Assembly: GCF_005222205.1 (NCBI RefSeq)
Contig: NZ_CP032345.1
Location: 1,923,501 to 1,987,500, forward strand
Length of the DNA stretch: 64,000 nt
Reading direction: 5' to 3'
Source: Azospirillum brasilense
GTDB taxonomy: Bacteria > Pseudomonadota > Alphaproteobacteria > Azospirillales > Azospirillaceae
Shown one piece after another: positions 37,410 to 48,082 of this stretch. The position numbers and the translations under genes are program-made. The notes below the pieces were generated by a model. That model was not told the DNA's origin, did not search any database, and saw only the letters and a list, made by a program, of their open reading frames with translations. Each line of letters starts with the position of its first letter. Position 1 is the stretch's first letter.

Positions 37410-38036
37410 TCAGTCCTCCCCGAACAGTTCCACATCGCCCTCGATCGGCTGGTGCCGCAGGCTGGAGCGGAAATTCAGTTCCTGGTTCGCCGTCTCCGAC
37501 AGGGCTTCCGGCCGCAGCATCTTGCGCATCGCCTTGCCGGTGTGGGGGAAGTAGTGGATGCGCCGGGCCGAGGCGCCGCCGAGATCCTGGCCCATCAGCT
37601 TCAGCCCCTCCCGCCGGACATAGTCGAGCGCGAAGGCGGCGTTGCGCTGGCCGACGTCGAAGCTGGAATCGATGACGCGGGCGCCGCCGAACAGCTTCAC
37701 CTCCAGCCGCCCGCGCTGGGCGCCGCGGGCCAGCAGGTCGTTGATCAGCCGCTCCATGGCGACCGAGCCGTAGCGCGCCGCCGCCCCGGTGCCGGCGTCC
37801 TCGGACTCCGGGACCTCGGGCAGCAGGAAATGGTTCATGCCGCCGATCGCCGTCGCCGGGTCGTGGACGCAGGCGGCCACGCAGGAGCCCAGCGTCGTCA
37901 CCATCATCACGTCGGAGCGGTCGCTGACCAGATGATGGCCCAGGAAGACCTTCATCGTGTGGGCGCGGAACTGCGGGTGGAAGTAGCCGCCGGTCTGCCG
38001 GGCCTCCGCCGCGCGGCGGCTTGCGAATGCGGTCAT
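37410..38036 (-). CDS. cheD: Chemoreceptor glutamine deamidase CheD
   Basis: A 208-residue CheD with Cys52 in TTLGSCVA and His69 in GGMNHF, the catalytic pair that deamidates receptor glutamines, followed by the KLFGGARVI and GGASARRIHY motifs. The last 35 residues are an extension ending in an acidic tail. 3 bases separate it from cheR. Confidence 0.95.
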   Translation of the reverse strand: MTAFASRRAAEARQTGGYFHPQFRAHTMKVFLGHHLVSDRSDVMMVTTLGSCVAACVHDPATAIGGMNHFLLPEVPESEDAGTGAAARYGSVAMERLINDLLARGAQRGRLEVKLFGGARVIDSSFDVGQRNAAFALDYVRREGLKLMGQDLGGASARRIHYFPHTGKAMRKMLRPEALSETANQELNFRSSLRHQPIEGDVELFGED

Positions 38037-38039
38037 GCG

Positions 38040-38960
38040 TCACAGCCTCCGGTAGATGGTGGGGCCGGTCTGGCGGAAGCGGTCCGACACGCCGTACAGG
38101 CTCTCCGAATGGCCGAGGAACAGATAGCCGCCGGGCTCCAGCATGCGGGCGAAGTTGCCGATCACCTGGGTCCGCCCGACGCGGTCGAAATAGATCAGCA
38201 CGTTGCGGCAGAAGATCGCGTCGAACGGCCCCTTCATGGGCCAGTGCTCCAGCAGGTTCAGCGGCTTGAAGGTGATCAGCCGCTTCAGCTCCTCCTCCAT
38301 CGCCACCATCGGTTCGCCGCCCTCGCGCTGGCGCCGGGTGAAGCGGTCGCGCAGGGGGGCCGGGATGCTGTTCGCCAGATCGGCGGGATAGACGCCGCGC
38401 CGGGCGGTGTCGACCATGTGGGTGTCGATGTCGGTCGCCAGGATCTTCGCGTCCCAGCGCCGCAGCTCCGGCCCGAAGCTGGAGGCCAGAACCATGGCGA
38501 TGCTGTAGGGCTCCTGCCCGGAGGAGCAGCCGGCGGACCAGATGCGCAGCCGCGGGTGGGAGGATTCCCCGGCGTGGCGGGCGCGCATCTCCGGCACCGC
38601 GGTCTTCGCCAGGAAGTCGAAATGGTGCGATTCGCGGAAGAAGCTGGTCAGGTTGGTGGTCAGGGCGTTGACCAGGAAGCCGACCTCGTTCGCCCCCTCC
38701 TCGCTCTCCAGCAGGGCGCAGTAGCTGTCGAAGTCGCTCAGGCGCAGGTCGCGCAGCCGCCGGGCGAGGCGGGAATAGACCATCTCGATCTTGTGCGGGG
38801 CCAGCGCGATCCCGGCGAGCTGGTAGAGCATATGGGCGATGAAGTCGAAGTGCCGCCGCTCGAACGGGAACTCCCGCCGGCCCGACGTCGCCGCGGGGAC
38901 GGCGTCGCGGTCGGCCGGGGCCGAGCCGGGTGCGGGGGAAGGGCTGGGGGCCGTGGTCAT
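38040..38960 (-). CDS. cheR: Chemoreceptor methyltransferase CheR
   Basis: A 306-residue CheR. N-terminal helical domain, then the SAM site [24 protein letters not shown] and [11 protein letters not shown]. It methylates receptor glutamates. Its first codon overlaps the MCP stop (ATGA at 38960-38957). No C-terminal TPR extension. Confidence 0.95.
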   Translation of the reverse strand: MTTAPSPSPAPGSAPADRDAVPAATSGRREFPFERRHFDFIAHMLYQLAGIALAPHKIEMVYSRLARRLRDLRLSDFDSYCALLESEEGANEVGFLVNALTTNLTSFFRESHHFDFLAKTAVPEMRARHAGESSHPRLRIWSAGCSSGQEPYSIAMVLASSFGPELRRWDAKILATDIDTHMVDTARRGVYPADLANSIPAPLRDRFTRRQREGGEPMVAMEEELKRLITFKPLNLLEHWPMKGPFDAIFCRNVLIYFDRVGRTQVIGNFARMLEPGGYLFLGHSESLYGVSDRFRQTGPTIYRRL

Positions 38961-41527
38961 GCCGCCCGTCCGCGGGCCAGCTCGGGCGCGCCGTGGGTCT
39001 GGTTGGCGTCCAGCGAGAAGAAGGCCATCTGCTGGCGGAGCTGACCGGCCTGCTCCTCCAGCGAGCGGGCGGCGGCGGTGCTTTCCTCGACCAGTGCGGC
39101 GTTCTTCTGGGTCATCTCGTCCATCTGGGCGACGGCGGTGTTGACCTCATCCAGGCCGGACGCCTGCTCGGCGGTGGCGCGGGCGATCTCCGACACGAGG
39201 TCGGCGACCCGCGCGATGCCCGCCACGATGTCGGTCAGCGAGGAGCCTGCGGAGCGGACCAGCTCCACCCCGTCCTTGACCTGCGCCCCGCTGTCGAGGA
39301 TCAGCGTCTTGATCTCCTTGGACGCCTGGGCGGAGCGCTGCGCGAGGTTGCGCACCTCCTGCGCCACCACCGCGAAGCCGCGCCCGGCGTCGCCGGCCCG
39401 CGCCGCCTCCACCGCCGCGTTCAGCGCCAGCAGGTTGGTCTGGAAGGCGATCTCGTCGATCACCCCGATGATGTCGGAAATCTTCTGCGACGAGCGCTCG
39501 ATCCCGCGCATCGCCTCCACGGCGCTGGCGGCGACCTGACCGCCCTTCTCGGCGGCGCGGCGGGCGTCGTTGGCGAAGGCGTTGACCTGCTGGGCGTTGT
39601 CGGCGTTGGAGCGGACGGTGGCCGCCAGCTCCTCCATGCTCGCCGCCGTCTCCTCCAGCGAGGAGGCCTGCTGCTCGGTGCGCTCGGACAGGTCGAGGCT
39701 GCCGTCGGCGATCTCGCGGCTGGCCGCGGCGATGGATTCGGCGGCGCCGTTGATGCGGCGGACGATCTCCGACAGCTTTTCCGCCGTGCCGTTGAAATCG
39801 TCCTTCAGGCGCAGGAACACGCCCTCGTACGGCTTGTCGATGCGCCGCGACAGGTCGCCCTGGGACAGCGATTCCAGCATGGCGGCCAGATCCTCGGTCA
39901 CGCCGGAGACGTTGCCGGCCAGCCGGTTCATGCCTTCGCTGACCAGCCGGAAGAAGCCGGTCTTGCCGTCGAGCGCGATCCGCTGGGAGAAGTCGCCGCG
40001 CACGGCGCTGTCCACCATGGCGGCGATCTCCGCCTCGATGGACAGTTCCGCCGTCAGGTCGCGCCATTCGACGACGAGACCCAGCTTCTCGCCGTGGCGC
40101 CCGGCGACCGGGCTGGCGGTGATCTCGAAGCTGCGGCGGCCCGCCTTGACCATGCCCTTGTGGGGGCTGGCGAGGCCGGTCAGGCTGGAGCGCAGGCGCG
40201 GGGCCTCGGTGTCGAGCGCGTCGAGAGTCGTCCCGATCAGCCCGGCGGCGTCGAAGGCGGGCAGGGCTTGGCGCAGGTCGCTCTCGGCGGCCTTGAACAT
40301 CGCGAGGGCGGCGGCGTTGCAATAGGTGACCGTCCCGTCCTCGCCCACGGTCATGATGCAGGACGACACGCGGTCGAGCGCGATCCCGGCCCGCACGGCG
40401 GTCACCGCGTCCTCCTTGAAGGCGGCGACGGCGCGGGCCATCGCGCCCAGCTCGTCGCGCCCGTCGGTGTGGGGGACGGTGACCGACAGATGGCCGTCGG
40501 TGAGGTCGGTCATCACCTTGCGGATGCCCTGGACCGGGCCGGTGATCGAACGGGCGATGACCTGGGCGGCGCCAATGCCCAGCAGCAGCGACAGGCCGCC
40601 CAGCAGCAGGGCCAACAGGACGCTGTTCCCCACCTCGGCCTCGGCGCGGGTCTCGATTCCCTTCTGCTCGGCCTGGATGGCGGTGGCGATCGAGTCGATC
40701 GTCGCGGTCAGGGCGGTGACGATCTTGGCGACGATCTCGGCGCGCAGGCGGTCGATCTCCTTGTCGGCGGCGACGGCGTCGCGGAAGGCGGTGCGGTAGC
40801 CCGGCGCCCGTTCCGCCACCTCGCGCAGCAGCGCCGCCACGCCGGGTTCGGTCAGCAGGGACTGCGCCTCGCGCACATGCTCCAGCATCTCGTCCAGGTT
40901 CTTTTCCATCGGCCCCGCGGCGGCGGCGTCGCGCATGCCGAGCGCCCGGTTGGCGAAGAGGCGGCTCAGCACCCAGTGCTTCTCCATCTCCTCCCCGACC
41001 AGGGCGGCGTCCTTGTCGCCGGTGGCCCGGGCGCCCTCGACGATGCGCTCCAGCGTCGCGGTGATCTGGGTGCCCAGCGGGTCCATGGTCTGGCGGATGG
41101 CCGCGTCGTAGCGGTCGCGGACGACGCGGATCGCCTCGAACTGGGTGTGGTATTCGGTGTGCAGCCGCGCCAGCTCGGCGAAGGCCGCCGCCTGGCTGGA
41201 GCGCTGGATGGCCGCGCCGTGGGCAGCCAGCGCCTGATCGAACTCGGCGCGCAACGCGCGCTGGCGGTTGAGCGCGGCGGGATCGCCGGACACCAGATAG
41301 TCGCGCCCGTGGATTCGCTGGTTGGCGAGGCGGGCCGAGAGGTCCTTGGCGAAGGTGGCGAGTTCGCCGCTGGAGAGCACCGCGTCGACGCTGCCGTTCA
41401 GGCTGCGGATGCTCAGCAGGCTGGCGGCGACCTGGGCGGCCAGCAGGGCGAGCAGGAGCGCGAAGGCCAGCCACAGCCGCTTCGAGATGCCCATCGCCCC
41501 AACGAACGAACCGACCCCTTTCGCCAT
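38957..41527 (-). CDS. Transmembrane methyl-accepting chemotaxis protein with PAS
   Basis: An 856-residue chemoreceptor. Helix 1 near residues 18-40, a large helical periplasmic domain (about 250 residues), helix 2 near 300-325, HAMP, a PAS domain (about 395-505) in the cytosol, a second HAMP-like segment ([16 protein letters not shown]) and a signalling domain with [22 protein letters not shown] at the tip. It ends without the CheR-docking pentapeptide. Ligand not predictable. The first gene after cheW, 123 bases downstream of it. Confidence 0.94.
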   Translation of the reverse strand: MAKGVGSFVGAMGISKRLWLAFALLLALLAAQVAASLLSIRSLNGSVDAVLSSGELATFAKDLSARLANQRIHGRDYLVSGDPAALNRQRALRAEFDQALAAHGAAIQRSSQAAAFAELARLHTEYHTQFEAIRVVRDRYDAAIRQTMDPLGTQITATLERIVEGARATGDKDAALVGEEMEKHWVLSRLFANRALGMRDAAAAGPMEKNLDEMLEHVREAQSLLTEPGVAALLREVAERAPGYRTAFRDAVAADKEIDRLRAEIVAKIVTALTATIDSIATAIQAEQKGIETRAEAEVGNSVLLALLLGGLSLLLGIGAAQVIARSITGPVQGIRKVMTDLTDGHLSVTVPHTDGRDELGAMARAVAAFKEDAVTAVRAGIALDRVSSCIMTVGEDGTVTYCNAAALAMFKAAESDLRQALPAFDAAGLIGTTLDALDTEAPRLRSSLTGLASPHKGMVKAGRRSFEITASPVAGRHGEKLGLVVEWRDLTAELSIEAEIAAMVDSAVRGDFSQRIALDGKTGFFRLVSEGMNRLAGNVSGVTEDLAAMLESLSQGDLSRRIDKPYEGVFLRLKDDFNGTAEKLSEIVRRINGAAESIAAASREIADGSLDLSERTEQQASSLEETAASMEELAATVRSNADNAQQVNAFANDARRAAEKGGQVAASAVEAMRGIERSSQKISDIIGVIDEIAFQTNLLALNAAVEAARAGDAGRGFAVVAQEVRNLAQRSAQASKEIKTLILDSGAQVKDGVELVRSAGSSLTDIVAGIARVADLVSEIARATAEQASGLDEVNTAVAQMDEMTQKNAALVEESTAAARSLEEQAGQLRQQMAFFSLDANQTHGAPELARGRAA

Positions 41528-41650
41528 GCCGTCCCCCTTGCCCGCCGCGTCGTACCGGCGTTAGCCCTTATTTGAAACAAACCCGTGTGAAAAGCCGCGA
41601 CATGACGCACCCCCGTCGGCGCCTGTGCGGGCACCTCCGTGGGGCGCTGT

Positions 41651-42208
41651 TCAGGACGCGCGCTCCAGCGCCGGCAGGGCCCTGGTCGCCGAGTCCAGCT
41701 CGCTGTTCTCGACGGAGAACAGCTTCTCGACGTTCAGCAGCGTGACCATGCGGTCGTCGGCGGTGTAGAGGCCGCTGAGATACTCGGCGTCGACCATGCC
41801 GCCGTCCACGTCGGGTGGCGGCTTGATGGCGTCGTGGCCGATCGCCAGGATGTCGGAGATGGCGTCGACCAGGATGCCGCGGGTGCGCTCCCCCACCTGG
41901 ATGACCACCACGACGTGGCGCTTGGTGACCGACGTGGCGCCGCCGCCGAAGCGGGCGCGCAGGTCGAAGATCGGGATGATGATGCCGCGCAGGTTGATGA
42001 CGCCGCGCACATAGTCCGGCAGGTTCGGCAGGCGGCTTTCCGGCGTCCAGCCGCGGATCTCGCGGACCGACAGGATGTTGACGCCGTACTCCTCGCTGCC
42101 GACGGTGAAGGTGACGTACTGCTCCTCGGCGGCGTTGACCGCCATGACGTCGTTGCGGGCGTCGGTGCGGCTACCGCCGACGGTGGCGAGCGCGGTGGAA
42201 CTGCTCAT
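41651..42208 (-). CDS. cheW: Chemotaxis coupling protein CheW
   Basis: A 185-residue CheW: EQYVTFTVGSEEYGVNILSVREI, LPDYVRGVINLRGIIIPIFDLR and a closing LLNVEKLF are standard for the double-SH3 coupling fold. It bridges CheA to receptors. It starts 10 bases after the cheA stop. Confidence 0.95.
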   Translation of the reverse strand: MSSSTALATVGGSRTDARNDVMAVNAAEEQYVTFTVGSEEYGVNILSVREIRGWTPESRLPNLPDYVRGVINLRGIIIPIFDLRARFGGGATSVTKRHVVVVIQVGERTRGILVDAISDILAIGHDAIKPPPDVDGGMVDAEYLSGLYTADDRMVTLLNVEKLFSVENSELDSATRALPALERAS

Positions 42209-42218
42209 CGCTGTGGCC

Positions 42219-44462
42219 TCAGACCGGTTCGAGTGCGGGTGCGGGCAGCGCGGCCACCGGCGAAGACGGCGGACGCGGCGCCCTGGAATCCATGTGCCGG
42301 CTCATCTCGCGCAGGCCGGCGACGTCCAGGATCAGGGCGACGCGCCCGTCGCCCAGGATGGTCGCGGCTGCCACGCCGTCGAGGCGGCGGAAGTTCGCTT
42401 CCAGGCTCTTGATGACGACCTGCTGCTGGCCCAGAACCTCGTCCACGACGAGGCCGAGGCGGGAGCCGTCCTCCGTCTCCACCAGCACGACCAGCGCGCG
42501 GGTGGGGTCGGCGACGGCGCCGGGGATGCCGAACAGCTGGTGCAGGTAGACCAGCCGCACATACTCGCCGCGGGCCATCATCACGTCGCACTTGCCGACC
42601 AGCCCGTGCAGGTCCGCCGCCTTGGGGCGCAGGCTCTCCACGATGTTGGTCAGCGGCAGGACGAAGCGCTCCTCGCCGACCGAGATCACCATGCCGTCGA
42701 GCACCGCCAGGGTCAGCGGCAGCGACAGCACGAAGCGCGAGCCCTCGCCCGGCGTGGAGTAGACGCCGATGCGCCCGCCGAGCGAGGTGATGTTCCGCCG
42801 CACCACGTCCATCCCGACGCCGCGGCCCGACAGGTTGGACACCTGATCGGCGGTGGAGAAGCCGGGCAGGAAGATCAGGTTGTCGATCTCCTCGTCCGAC
42901 AGGGTGGCGCCCGGCTGGACGAGCCCCTTCTCGATGGCCTTGGACAGCACCTTGGGCCGGTTGATGCCGCGCCCGTCGTCGGTGATCTCGATGACGATGC
43001 GGCCCGAGCGGTGCTGCGCCGACAGGTGCACGGTGCCGGCGCGCGGCTTGCCGACGCGCTCCCGCTCCTCCGGCCCTTCCAGCCCGTGGTCGATGGAGTT
43101 GCGGATCATGTGGGTCAGCGGATCGACGAGGTTCTCCACCACCGTCTTGTCCACCTCGGTCGTCTCGCCGCTGGTGACGAGCTGGACCTCCTTGCCGGTG
43201 GTGGCGGCGCATTCGCGGACCAGCCGCGGCATGCGGGAGAAGACGCTCGACACCGGCTGGGCGCGGATCGACATCACGCTCTCGCGCAGCTCGCGGGTGT
43301 GCTGGGCCAGCTGCTCCAGCCCTTCCAGAAGCTCCTGGAACTCGCCGGGGGGCAGCTCGCGCACATGCTCGGCGATCATCGCCTGGGTGATAACCATCTC
43401 GCCGACCATGTTGACCAGCCGGTCGATCTTGTCGAGATCGACGCGGATGGTGTGGCTCGTCAGCCCGGCGTGCTCCGCCCCGCCGCCGTTGGGGCGCGGG
43501 CGGGCGGCCTCGGCCTTCGGAGCGTCGGCCCCGAGGGTTTTGGGGGGCGCTTCGGGGACCGCGGCGACCACCGCCTGCGGGGCCGCGGCGGCGACGGGCA
43601 CCGGATCGGTGACGGGGGGCGGCGCCTCGGGGGCGGCGGGAGGCGGGGCCTCCGCGGTGATGCGGATGTCGCAGTCGTCGGCCACGAACTCGAAGACGTC
43701 GTTGATCTTGTCCAGATCGACGTCCGCGTCGGCGATCAGCGTGACCGTCCAGGAGAGGTGGAGAAGCTCCGCTTCCAGGTTCTGGAGGTTGGGCAGGGCG
43801 TCGGTGTGGCATTCGACGGTGGCGTCGCCCAGCCGGCGCAGCGCGCGCAGCATGAAGGCCGGCTCGTTGCCCGACATCAGCAGGTCGGGCCGCGGCCGGA
43901 AGACGATGGTCCAGCGCAGCTTGCCGGGGGGAACCGGGTCCTCCTCCGCGCGGGCGGCGGCGATGGCCGCCATGGCGTCGCCGAACAGCCCGGCCTCGTC
44001 GTCCTCGTCGTCGGCGTAGACGGGGGCGGGCGCCGGAGCGGCGGGGGCGGCCGCCGGAGCCTGGACCTGCGGAGCCCCGCCCGACAGATGGCGGCGCAGG
44101 GCGGCCACGGTGCCGTCGGTGGTCCCCGCCGGGGCGGGGTCGCCTTCGCGCGCGTAGGCCAGCATCTGGCCCAGCAGGTCGTTGGCGCGGATCAGCGTGT
44201 CCACCAGCTCCGTCGTGACGGGGACGGTGTTGTTGCGCACCCCGTCCATCACCGTCTCGAACTCGTGCGCGAAGGCGACCAGCTCGGTGAAGCCGAAGGC
44301 GCCGCCGCCGCCCTTGATGGAATGGACGGCGCGGAAGATGGCGTTGACCTCGTCGGAATCGACCTCGCCCGGCGTCAGCCGCAGCAGGCCGGCCTCGGCG
44401 ACCTCCAGCAGCTCCGCGCTTTCGTCGAAATAGGTTTGCTTGAACCGGCTCAGGTCTTCCAC
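42219..44462 (-). CDS. cheA: Chemotaxis histidine kinase CheA
   Basis: A 747-residue CheA. P1 has the phospho-His in RAVHSIKGGGGAFG (His47); a Pro/Ala linker and a P2-like region (about 185-285) follow; P3 dimerisation; P4 with the N-box MIRNSIDHGLE, ITDDGRGIN and GRGVGMDVVRRN; P5, CheW-like, closes it. It starts with GTG 44462 after GAGGGGGC. It phosphorylates the CheY upstream and CheB, and potentially the REC-PP2C proteins encoded downstream. Confidence 0.95.
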   Translation of the reverse strand: MEDLSRFKQTYFDESAELLEVAEAGLLRLTPGEVDSDEVNAIFRAVHSIKGGGGAFGFTELVAFAHEFETVMDGVRNNTVPVTTELVDTLIRANDLLGQMLAYAREGDPAPAGTTDGTVAALRRHLSGGAPQVQAPAAAPAAPAPAPVYADDEDDEAGLFGDAMAAIAAARAEEDPVPPGKLRWTIVFRPRPDLLMSGNEPAFMLRALRRLGDATVECHTDALPNLQNLEAELLHLSWTVTLIADADVDLDKINDVFEFVADDCDIRITAEAPPPAAPEAPPPVTDPVPVAAAAPQAVVAAVPEAPPKTLGADAPKAEAARPRPNGGGAEHAGLTSHTIRVDLDKIDRLVNMVGEMVITQAMIAEHVRELPPGEFQELLEGLEQLAQHTRELRESVMSIRAQPVSSVFSRMPRLVRECAATTGKEVQLVTSGETTEVDKTVVENLVDPLTHMIRNSIDHGLEGPEERERVGKPRAGTVHLSAQHRSGRIVIEITDDGRGINRPKVLSKAIEKGLVQPGATLSDEEIDNLIFLPGFSTADQVSNLSGRGVGMDVVRRNITSLGGRIGVYSTPGEGSRFVLSLPLTLAVLDGMVISVGEERFVLPLTNIVESLRPKAADLHGLVGKCDVMMARGEYVRLVYLHQLFGIPGAVADPTRALVVLVETEDGSRLGLVVDEVLGQQQVVIKSLEANFRRLDGVAAATILGDGRVALILDVAGLREMSRHMDSRAPRPPSSPVAALPAPALEPV

Positions 44463-44492
44463 GGACGCCCCCTCACAAGCCAGGACGCGGCG

Positions 44493-44870
44493 TCAGCCGC
44501 ACACCTTCTGGACGACGGAGATCAGCTTCTCCGGGTTGAAGGGCTTCACGATCCAGCCGGTCGCCCCCACCGCCCGGCCTTCGGACTTCTTCTTCTCGTC
44601 GGCCTCGGTGGTCAGCATCAGGATGGGCAGCGTGCGGTGCGCCGGGGTGGCGCGCAGGCGGCGGATCAGGGTCAGCCCGTCCATCACCGGCATGTTCAGG
44701 TCGGTGATGACGAGGTCCACCTTGTTGGCGCCGATGACGCCCAGCGCCTGCTGGCCGTCGGCGGCCTCGACCACGTCGTAGCCGGCGCCCTTCAGCGTGA
44801 AGGAGACCATGTCCCGCATGGTCCGCGAATCGTCGACGGTGAGTACCTTCTTCTTCACGCTTGGCTCCAT
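44493..44870 (-). CDS. cheY: Chemotaxis response regulator CheY
   Basis: A 125-residue single receiver. Asp57 in LVITDLNMPVMDG, acidic pair in TVDDSRTMR, TTEADEKKK and the switch Lys in IVKPFNPEKL. It is close to classical CheY. It overlaps the end of the STAS gene by 16 bases and lies 30 bases before cheA. Confidence 0.94.
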   Translation of the reverse strand: MEPSVKKKVLTVDDSRTMRDMVSFTLKGAGYDVVEAADGQQALGVIGANKVDLVITDLNMPVMDGLTLIRRLRATPAHRTLPILMLTTEADEKKKSEGRAVGATGWIVKPFNPEKLISVVQKVCG

Positions 44871-45166
44871 TGCTTCAACCAGCCGTCCAGCCCCAGATCC
44901 TCGCAGGCTTCCGCCAGGACCTCGGACGGCTGGGCGATGGCGAACGTACGGTTCTGTTCGGCGGCGTGCCGGGAGGCGACGAGGAGCGCCTGGACGCAGG
45001 CGGTGCTGACCCGCTCCACGGCCGCGGCCTCGGCGACCACGGTTTGGGACGCGGCGAAGCCGGCGCGCAGGCTGTCCAGCAGGGGCTGCGCCATGGCGAG
45101 GTCGAGGTCGCTGGGCAGGCCCAGCCGCACCGTTCCCCCCTCGTCGCTCCACTTGATCAAGGTCAC
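44855..45166 (-). CDS. STAS-domain protein at the head of the chemotaxis operon
   Basis: A 103-residue STAS/MlaB-like domain starting at GTG 45166 with AAGGAGA upstream. The loop that carries the phospho-serine in SpoIIAA reads VSTACVQALL, with Ser replacing the preceding Asp, so it differs from both partner-switching STAS proteins in the window. STAS genes at this position before cheY are known in several proteobacterial chemotaxis operons; their function is not clear. Confidence 0.85.
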   Translation of the reverse strand: MTLIKWSDEGGTVRLGLPSDLDLAMAQPLLDSLRAGFAASQTVVAEAAAVERVSTACVQALLVASRHAAEQNRTFAIAQPSEVLAEACEDLGLDGWLKQWSQA

Positions 45167-45291
45167 CGCCCGTCTCCTTGCAACCCGACCGGGCAATGCC
45201 CCGTCCGGGAGACTGTTCATGTCCGGCATTTGGTAAAAAACCTGCCTGAAACACGTATAAGGATTCGTTAAGGCAACTGGACTGACCTGTG

Positions 45292-48081
45292 TCAACCGGA
45301 GCGCGTTCCGGCGGTGTGGTCCGGTTCTTTCGCGGTTTGATCGTTTTGTGACACGGCTGTTGCCGCTGTTGCCAAAGGAACGGTGAAGGCGAAGGTGGCG
45401 CCCTTGCCGGGGGCGCTGTCGACCCGGATGCGGCCGCCAAGATGCTCAACGATGCGCTTGCTGATGGCCAGCCCCAGCCCGGTGCCCTGCGGCTTGTCGG
45501 TCATGGTGTCGCCGACCTGCCGGAAGCGGTCGAAGACGATGGCCTGATGCTCCGCGGCGATGCCGGGGCCGCTGTCGGTGACCGACACGCGCAGATGGTC
45601 GTCCTCCGCCGCGACGGACAGCGAGGCCCGGCCGCCCGCCGGGGTGAATTTCGCGGCGTTGGAGAGCAGGTTCACCGCCACCTGCACCAGCCGGTCGTGG
45701 TCGCCGCGCACCGGTGGCAGGCCGTGCGGGATGGTGACGGCCAGCGCGATGCCGCGCTCGTGGAACAGCCGGGCGGTGGCCGCCGCCGCCTGCTCCAGCG
45801 CGGCGCCGAGGTCCATCGGGCGGACCTGCCAGTCGATCTCCCCGGCCTCGATCTTCGCCATGTCGAGGACCTGGTTGATGAGGCGGGTCAGCCGCTCGCT
45901 CTCGGTGATGACGAGGCCGAGGAACTCCTGCCGCTGCTCCAGCTCGATGTCGGGGTTGTCGTGCAGCACCTCGGTCAGGGCGCGGATGGAGGTCAGCGGC
46001 GTGCGCAGCTCATGCGTCACGGTGGACAGGAACTCGTCCTTCAGCCGGTCCAGCTCCGTCAGCCGCAAGTTGGCGGCGCGCAGCGCGGCCGACGCGCGCT
46101 GCAGCTCCGCCGTCCTGTGTTCGAGCTGGCGGCTGTACTCGATGACGTGGCTCGTCTCGTCGAGCATCCGCATCAGCTCGGGGTAGCTGACCTCGCCGCC
46201 TTCGACCGCGGAGGCCAGGGCCACCCGCGCCGAGGCGGCGCCGATCGCCCCGGCGAGCAGCCGCTCGGCGAAGCGCACCAGTTCCGCCCCGGCCCGGCGG
46301 TCCGGTTCCAGCGGCCCGTTGCGGCGGACATATTGGGCGAAGGCGGCCTCCGCGCGCTGCGGACCGAGGAAGCGCGCGACGATGCGCTGCAGGTCGCCGA
46401 CCGTGGCGGTGCCGCGCCACGCGCCGGCGGGCAGCGGGGTGTCGCGGTGCTGGAACACCTCGACGAAGGCGGTGGCCTGCGCCCGCTCGCCCAGACCGGG
46501 GCGGTCGAGCAGGGAGACCACGACGTAGAGCCCGATGTTGAGCAGCATGCTCCAGAACAGGGCGTGGGTCAGCGGGTCCATGCCGTCCAGCCCGAACAGA
46601 GCGTAGGGCCGCAGCAGGGCAACGCCCCACGGCCCCTGGTCGATGAAGGCGGCGGGCAGCCAGCCGGACCGCGCGAAGCTGGGCAGCAGCAGCGTGTAGG
46701 CCCAGGTCAGGATGCCGGCGCTGAGGCCGGCCAGCGCGCCGCGCCGGGTCGCCCCCGCCCAATAGACGCCGCCGATCAGCGCCGGGGCGAACTGCGCCAC
46801 CGCCGTGAAGGAGATCAGGCCGATGGCGCTCAGCGCATAGGCCGAGCCGGCGATGCGGAAATACAGGTAGCCGAGCAGCAGGATCGCCACGATGGCGGCG
46901 CGCCGGATGGTCAGCAGCAGCGGCGACAGGTCGTGCAGCCGCTCCAGCCGGGCGCTGCGGGCGCGCAGCAGAAGCGGCATCACGATGTCGTTGCACACCA
47001 TGGTGGAGAGCGCGATGGCCTCGACCACGATCATGCCGGTGGCCGCCGACAGACCGCCGATGAAGGCCAGAAGCGCCAGCCAGTCCACGCCGGCGGCCAG
47101 CGGCAGCGCCACCACGAACATGTCCGGGGCCACCGCCCGGTCGGGGAAGCGCATCAGCCCGGCCACCGCCACCGGCAGGACGAACAGGTTGATCAGCAGC
47201 ATGTAGAGCGGGAACAGCCACAGGGCGCGGGTCAGGTGCCGCTCGTCCACATTCTCGATCACCGTCACCTGGAACTGGCGGGGCAGGCAGAGCACCGCCG
47301 CCATCGACAGCAGCGTCATGGTCAGCCACGACCCGTCGGCCAGCGCCGGGGTGGAGGTGAAGAGGGTGCGGATCTCCGGATGCTCCGCAGCCGTGGCGAA
47401 CAGTTCGGTCGGGCCGTCGTGAAGCCCCCAGACCACCGCCGCGCCGACCGCCAGGAAGGCCACCAGCTTGACCACCGATTCGAAGGCGATGGCCGCCACC
47501 ATGCCCTCGTGATGCTCCGCCGCGTCGATGTGGCGCGTGCCGAAGATGATGGCGAAGGCCGCCATGACGACCGCCACGTAGAAGGCGTTGTCCAGGACGA
47601 CGGGCAGGGACAGGCCGCCGGTGGCGCCGGACGGGTCGGTGCCCCACAGCACGTCGAAGCTGACCGCCACGGCCTTGAGCTGCAGGGCGATGTAGGGCGT
47701 CACCCCGATCACCGCGGTCAGCGCCACCAGCCCGCCCAGCCCCTGGCTGCGCCCGTAGCGGGAGGCGATGAAGTCGGCGATGGAGGTGATGCGCTGCGCC
47801 TTGGCGATGCGCAGGATCTTGCGCAGCACCAGCGGCCCCAGCAGCATCAGCAGGGTCGGGCCGAGATAGATCGGCAGGAAGCCGATGCCCAGCGACGCCG
47901 CCCGCCCGACCGATCCGTAGAAGGTCCAGGTCGTGCAGTAGACCGCCAGCGAGAGCGCGTACACGTACGGCGACGCGATGACGCTGCGCCCGCCGTCGGC
48001 CCGCCGGTCCGCCCACCAAGCGATGGCGAAGAGGAAGAGCAGATAGGCGAAGCTGGCGGCGACGATGGTGGGCCAGGGCAT
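45292..48081 (-). CDS. Na+/solute symporter-histidine kinase (CbrA/CrbS type)
   Basis: A 929-residue fusion. The N-terminal half is a complete sodium:solute symporter domain with 12-13 helices (SVGRAASLGIGFLPIYLGPT, LSAATGMIVVEAIALSTMV). A soluble linker is followed by H-box THELRTPLTSI with His690, N-box NLLSNAAKFT, VTDSGPGIA and GTGLGLAISKRI. It lacks the STAC linker receiver and C-terminal receiver of some relatives. CbrA/CrbS kinases couple nutrient transport (histidine, acetate) to gene control. The gene order receiver, exonuclease fusion, small membrane protein, kinase supports one operon. Confidence 0.93.
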   Translation of the reverse strand: MPWPTIVAASFAYLLFLFAIAWWADRRADGGRSVIASPYVYALSLAVYCTTWTFYGSVGRAASLGIGFLPIYLGPTLLMLLGPLVLRKILRIAKAQRITSIADFIASRYGRSQGLGGLVALTAVIGVTPYIALQLKAVAVSFDVLWGTDPSGATGGLSLPVVLDNAFYVAVVMAAFAIIFGTRHIDAAEHHEGMVAAIAFESVVKLVAFLAVGAAVVWGLHDGPTELFATAAEHPEIRTLFTSTPALADGSWLTMTLLSMAAVLCLPRQFQVTVIENVDERHLTRALWLFPLYMLLINLFVLPVAVAGLMRFPDRAVAPDMFVVALPLAAGVDWLALLAFIGGLSAATGMIVVEAIALSTMVCNDIVMPLLLRARSARLERLHDLSPLLLTIRRAAIVAILLLGYLYFRIAGSAYALSAIGLISFTAVAQFAPALIGGVYWAGATRRGALAGLSAGILTWAYTLLLPSFARSGWLPAAFIDQGPWGVALLRPYALFGLDGMDPLTHALFWSMLLNIGLYVVVSLLDRPGLGERAQATAFVEVFQHRDTPLPAGAWRGTATVGDLQRIVARFLGPQRAEAAFAQYVRRNGPLEPDRRAGAELVRFAERLLAGAIGAASARVALASAVEGGEVSYPELMRMLDETSHVIEYSRQLEHRTAELQRASAALRAANLRLTELDRLKDEFLSTVTHELRTPLTSIRALTEVLHDNPDIELEQRQEFLGLVITESERLTRLINQVLDMAKIEAGEIDWQVRPMDLGAALEQAAAATARLFHERGIALAVTIPHGLPPVRGDHDRLVQVAVNLLSNAAKFTPAGGRASLSVAAEDDHLRVSVTDSGPGIAAEHQAIVFDRFRQVGDTMTDKPQGTGLGLAISKRIVEHLGGRIRVDSAPGKGATFAFTVPLATAATAVSQNDQTAKEPDHTAGTRSG

Positions 48082-48082
48082 G

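Noticed and set aside
38930-41575. An 881-codon plus-strand frame opposite the chemoreceptor
   Set aside because: Antisense shadow; the minus strand has an unambiguous MCP, and the plus translation is low-complexity Leu/Gly/Arg/Gln-rich.
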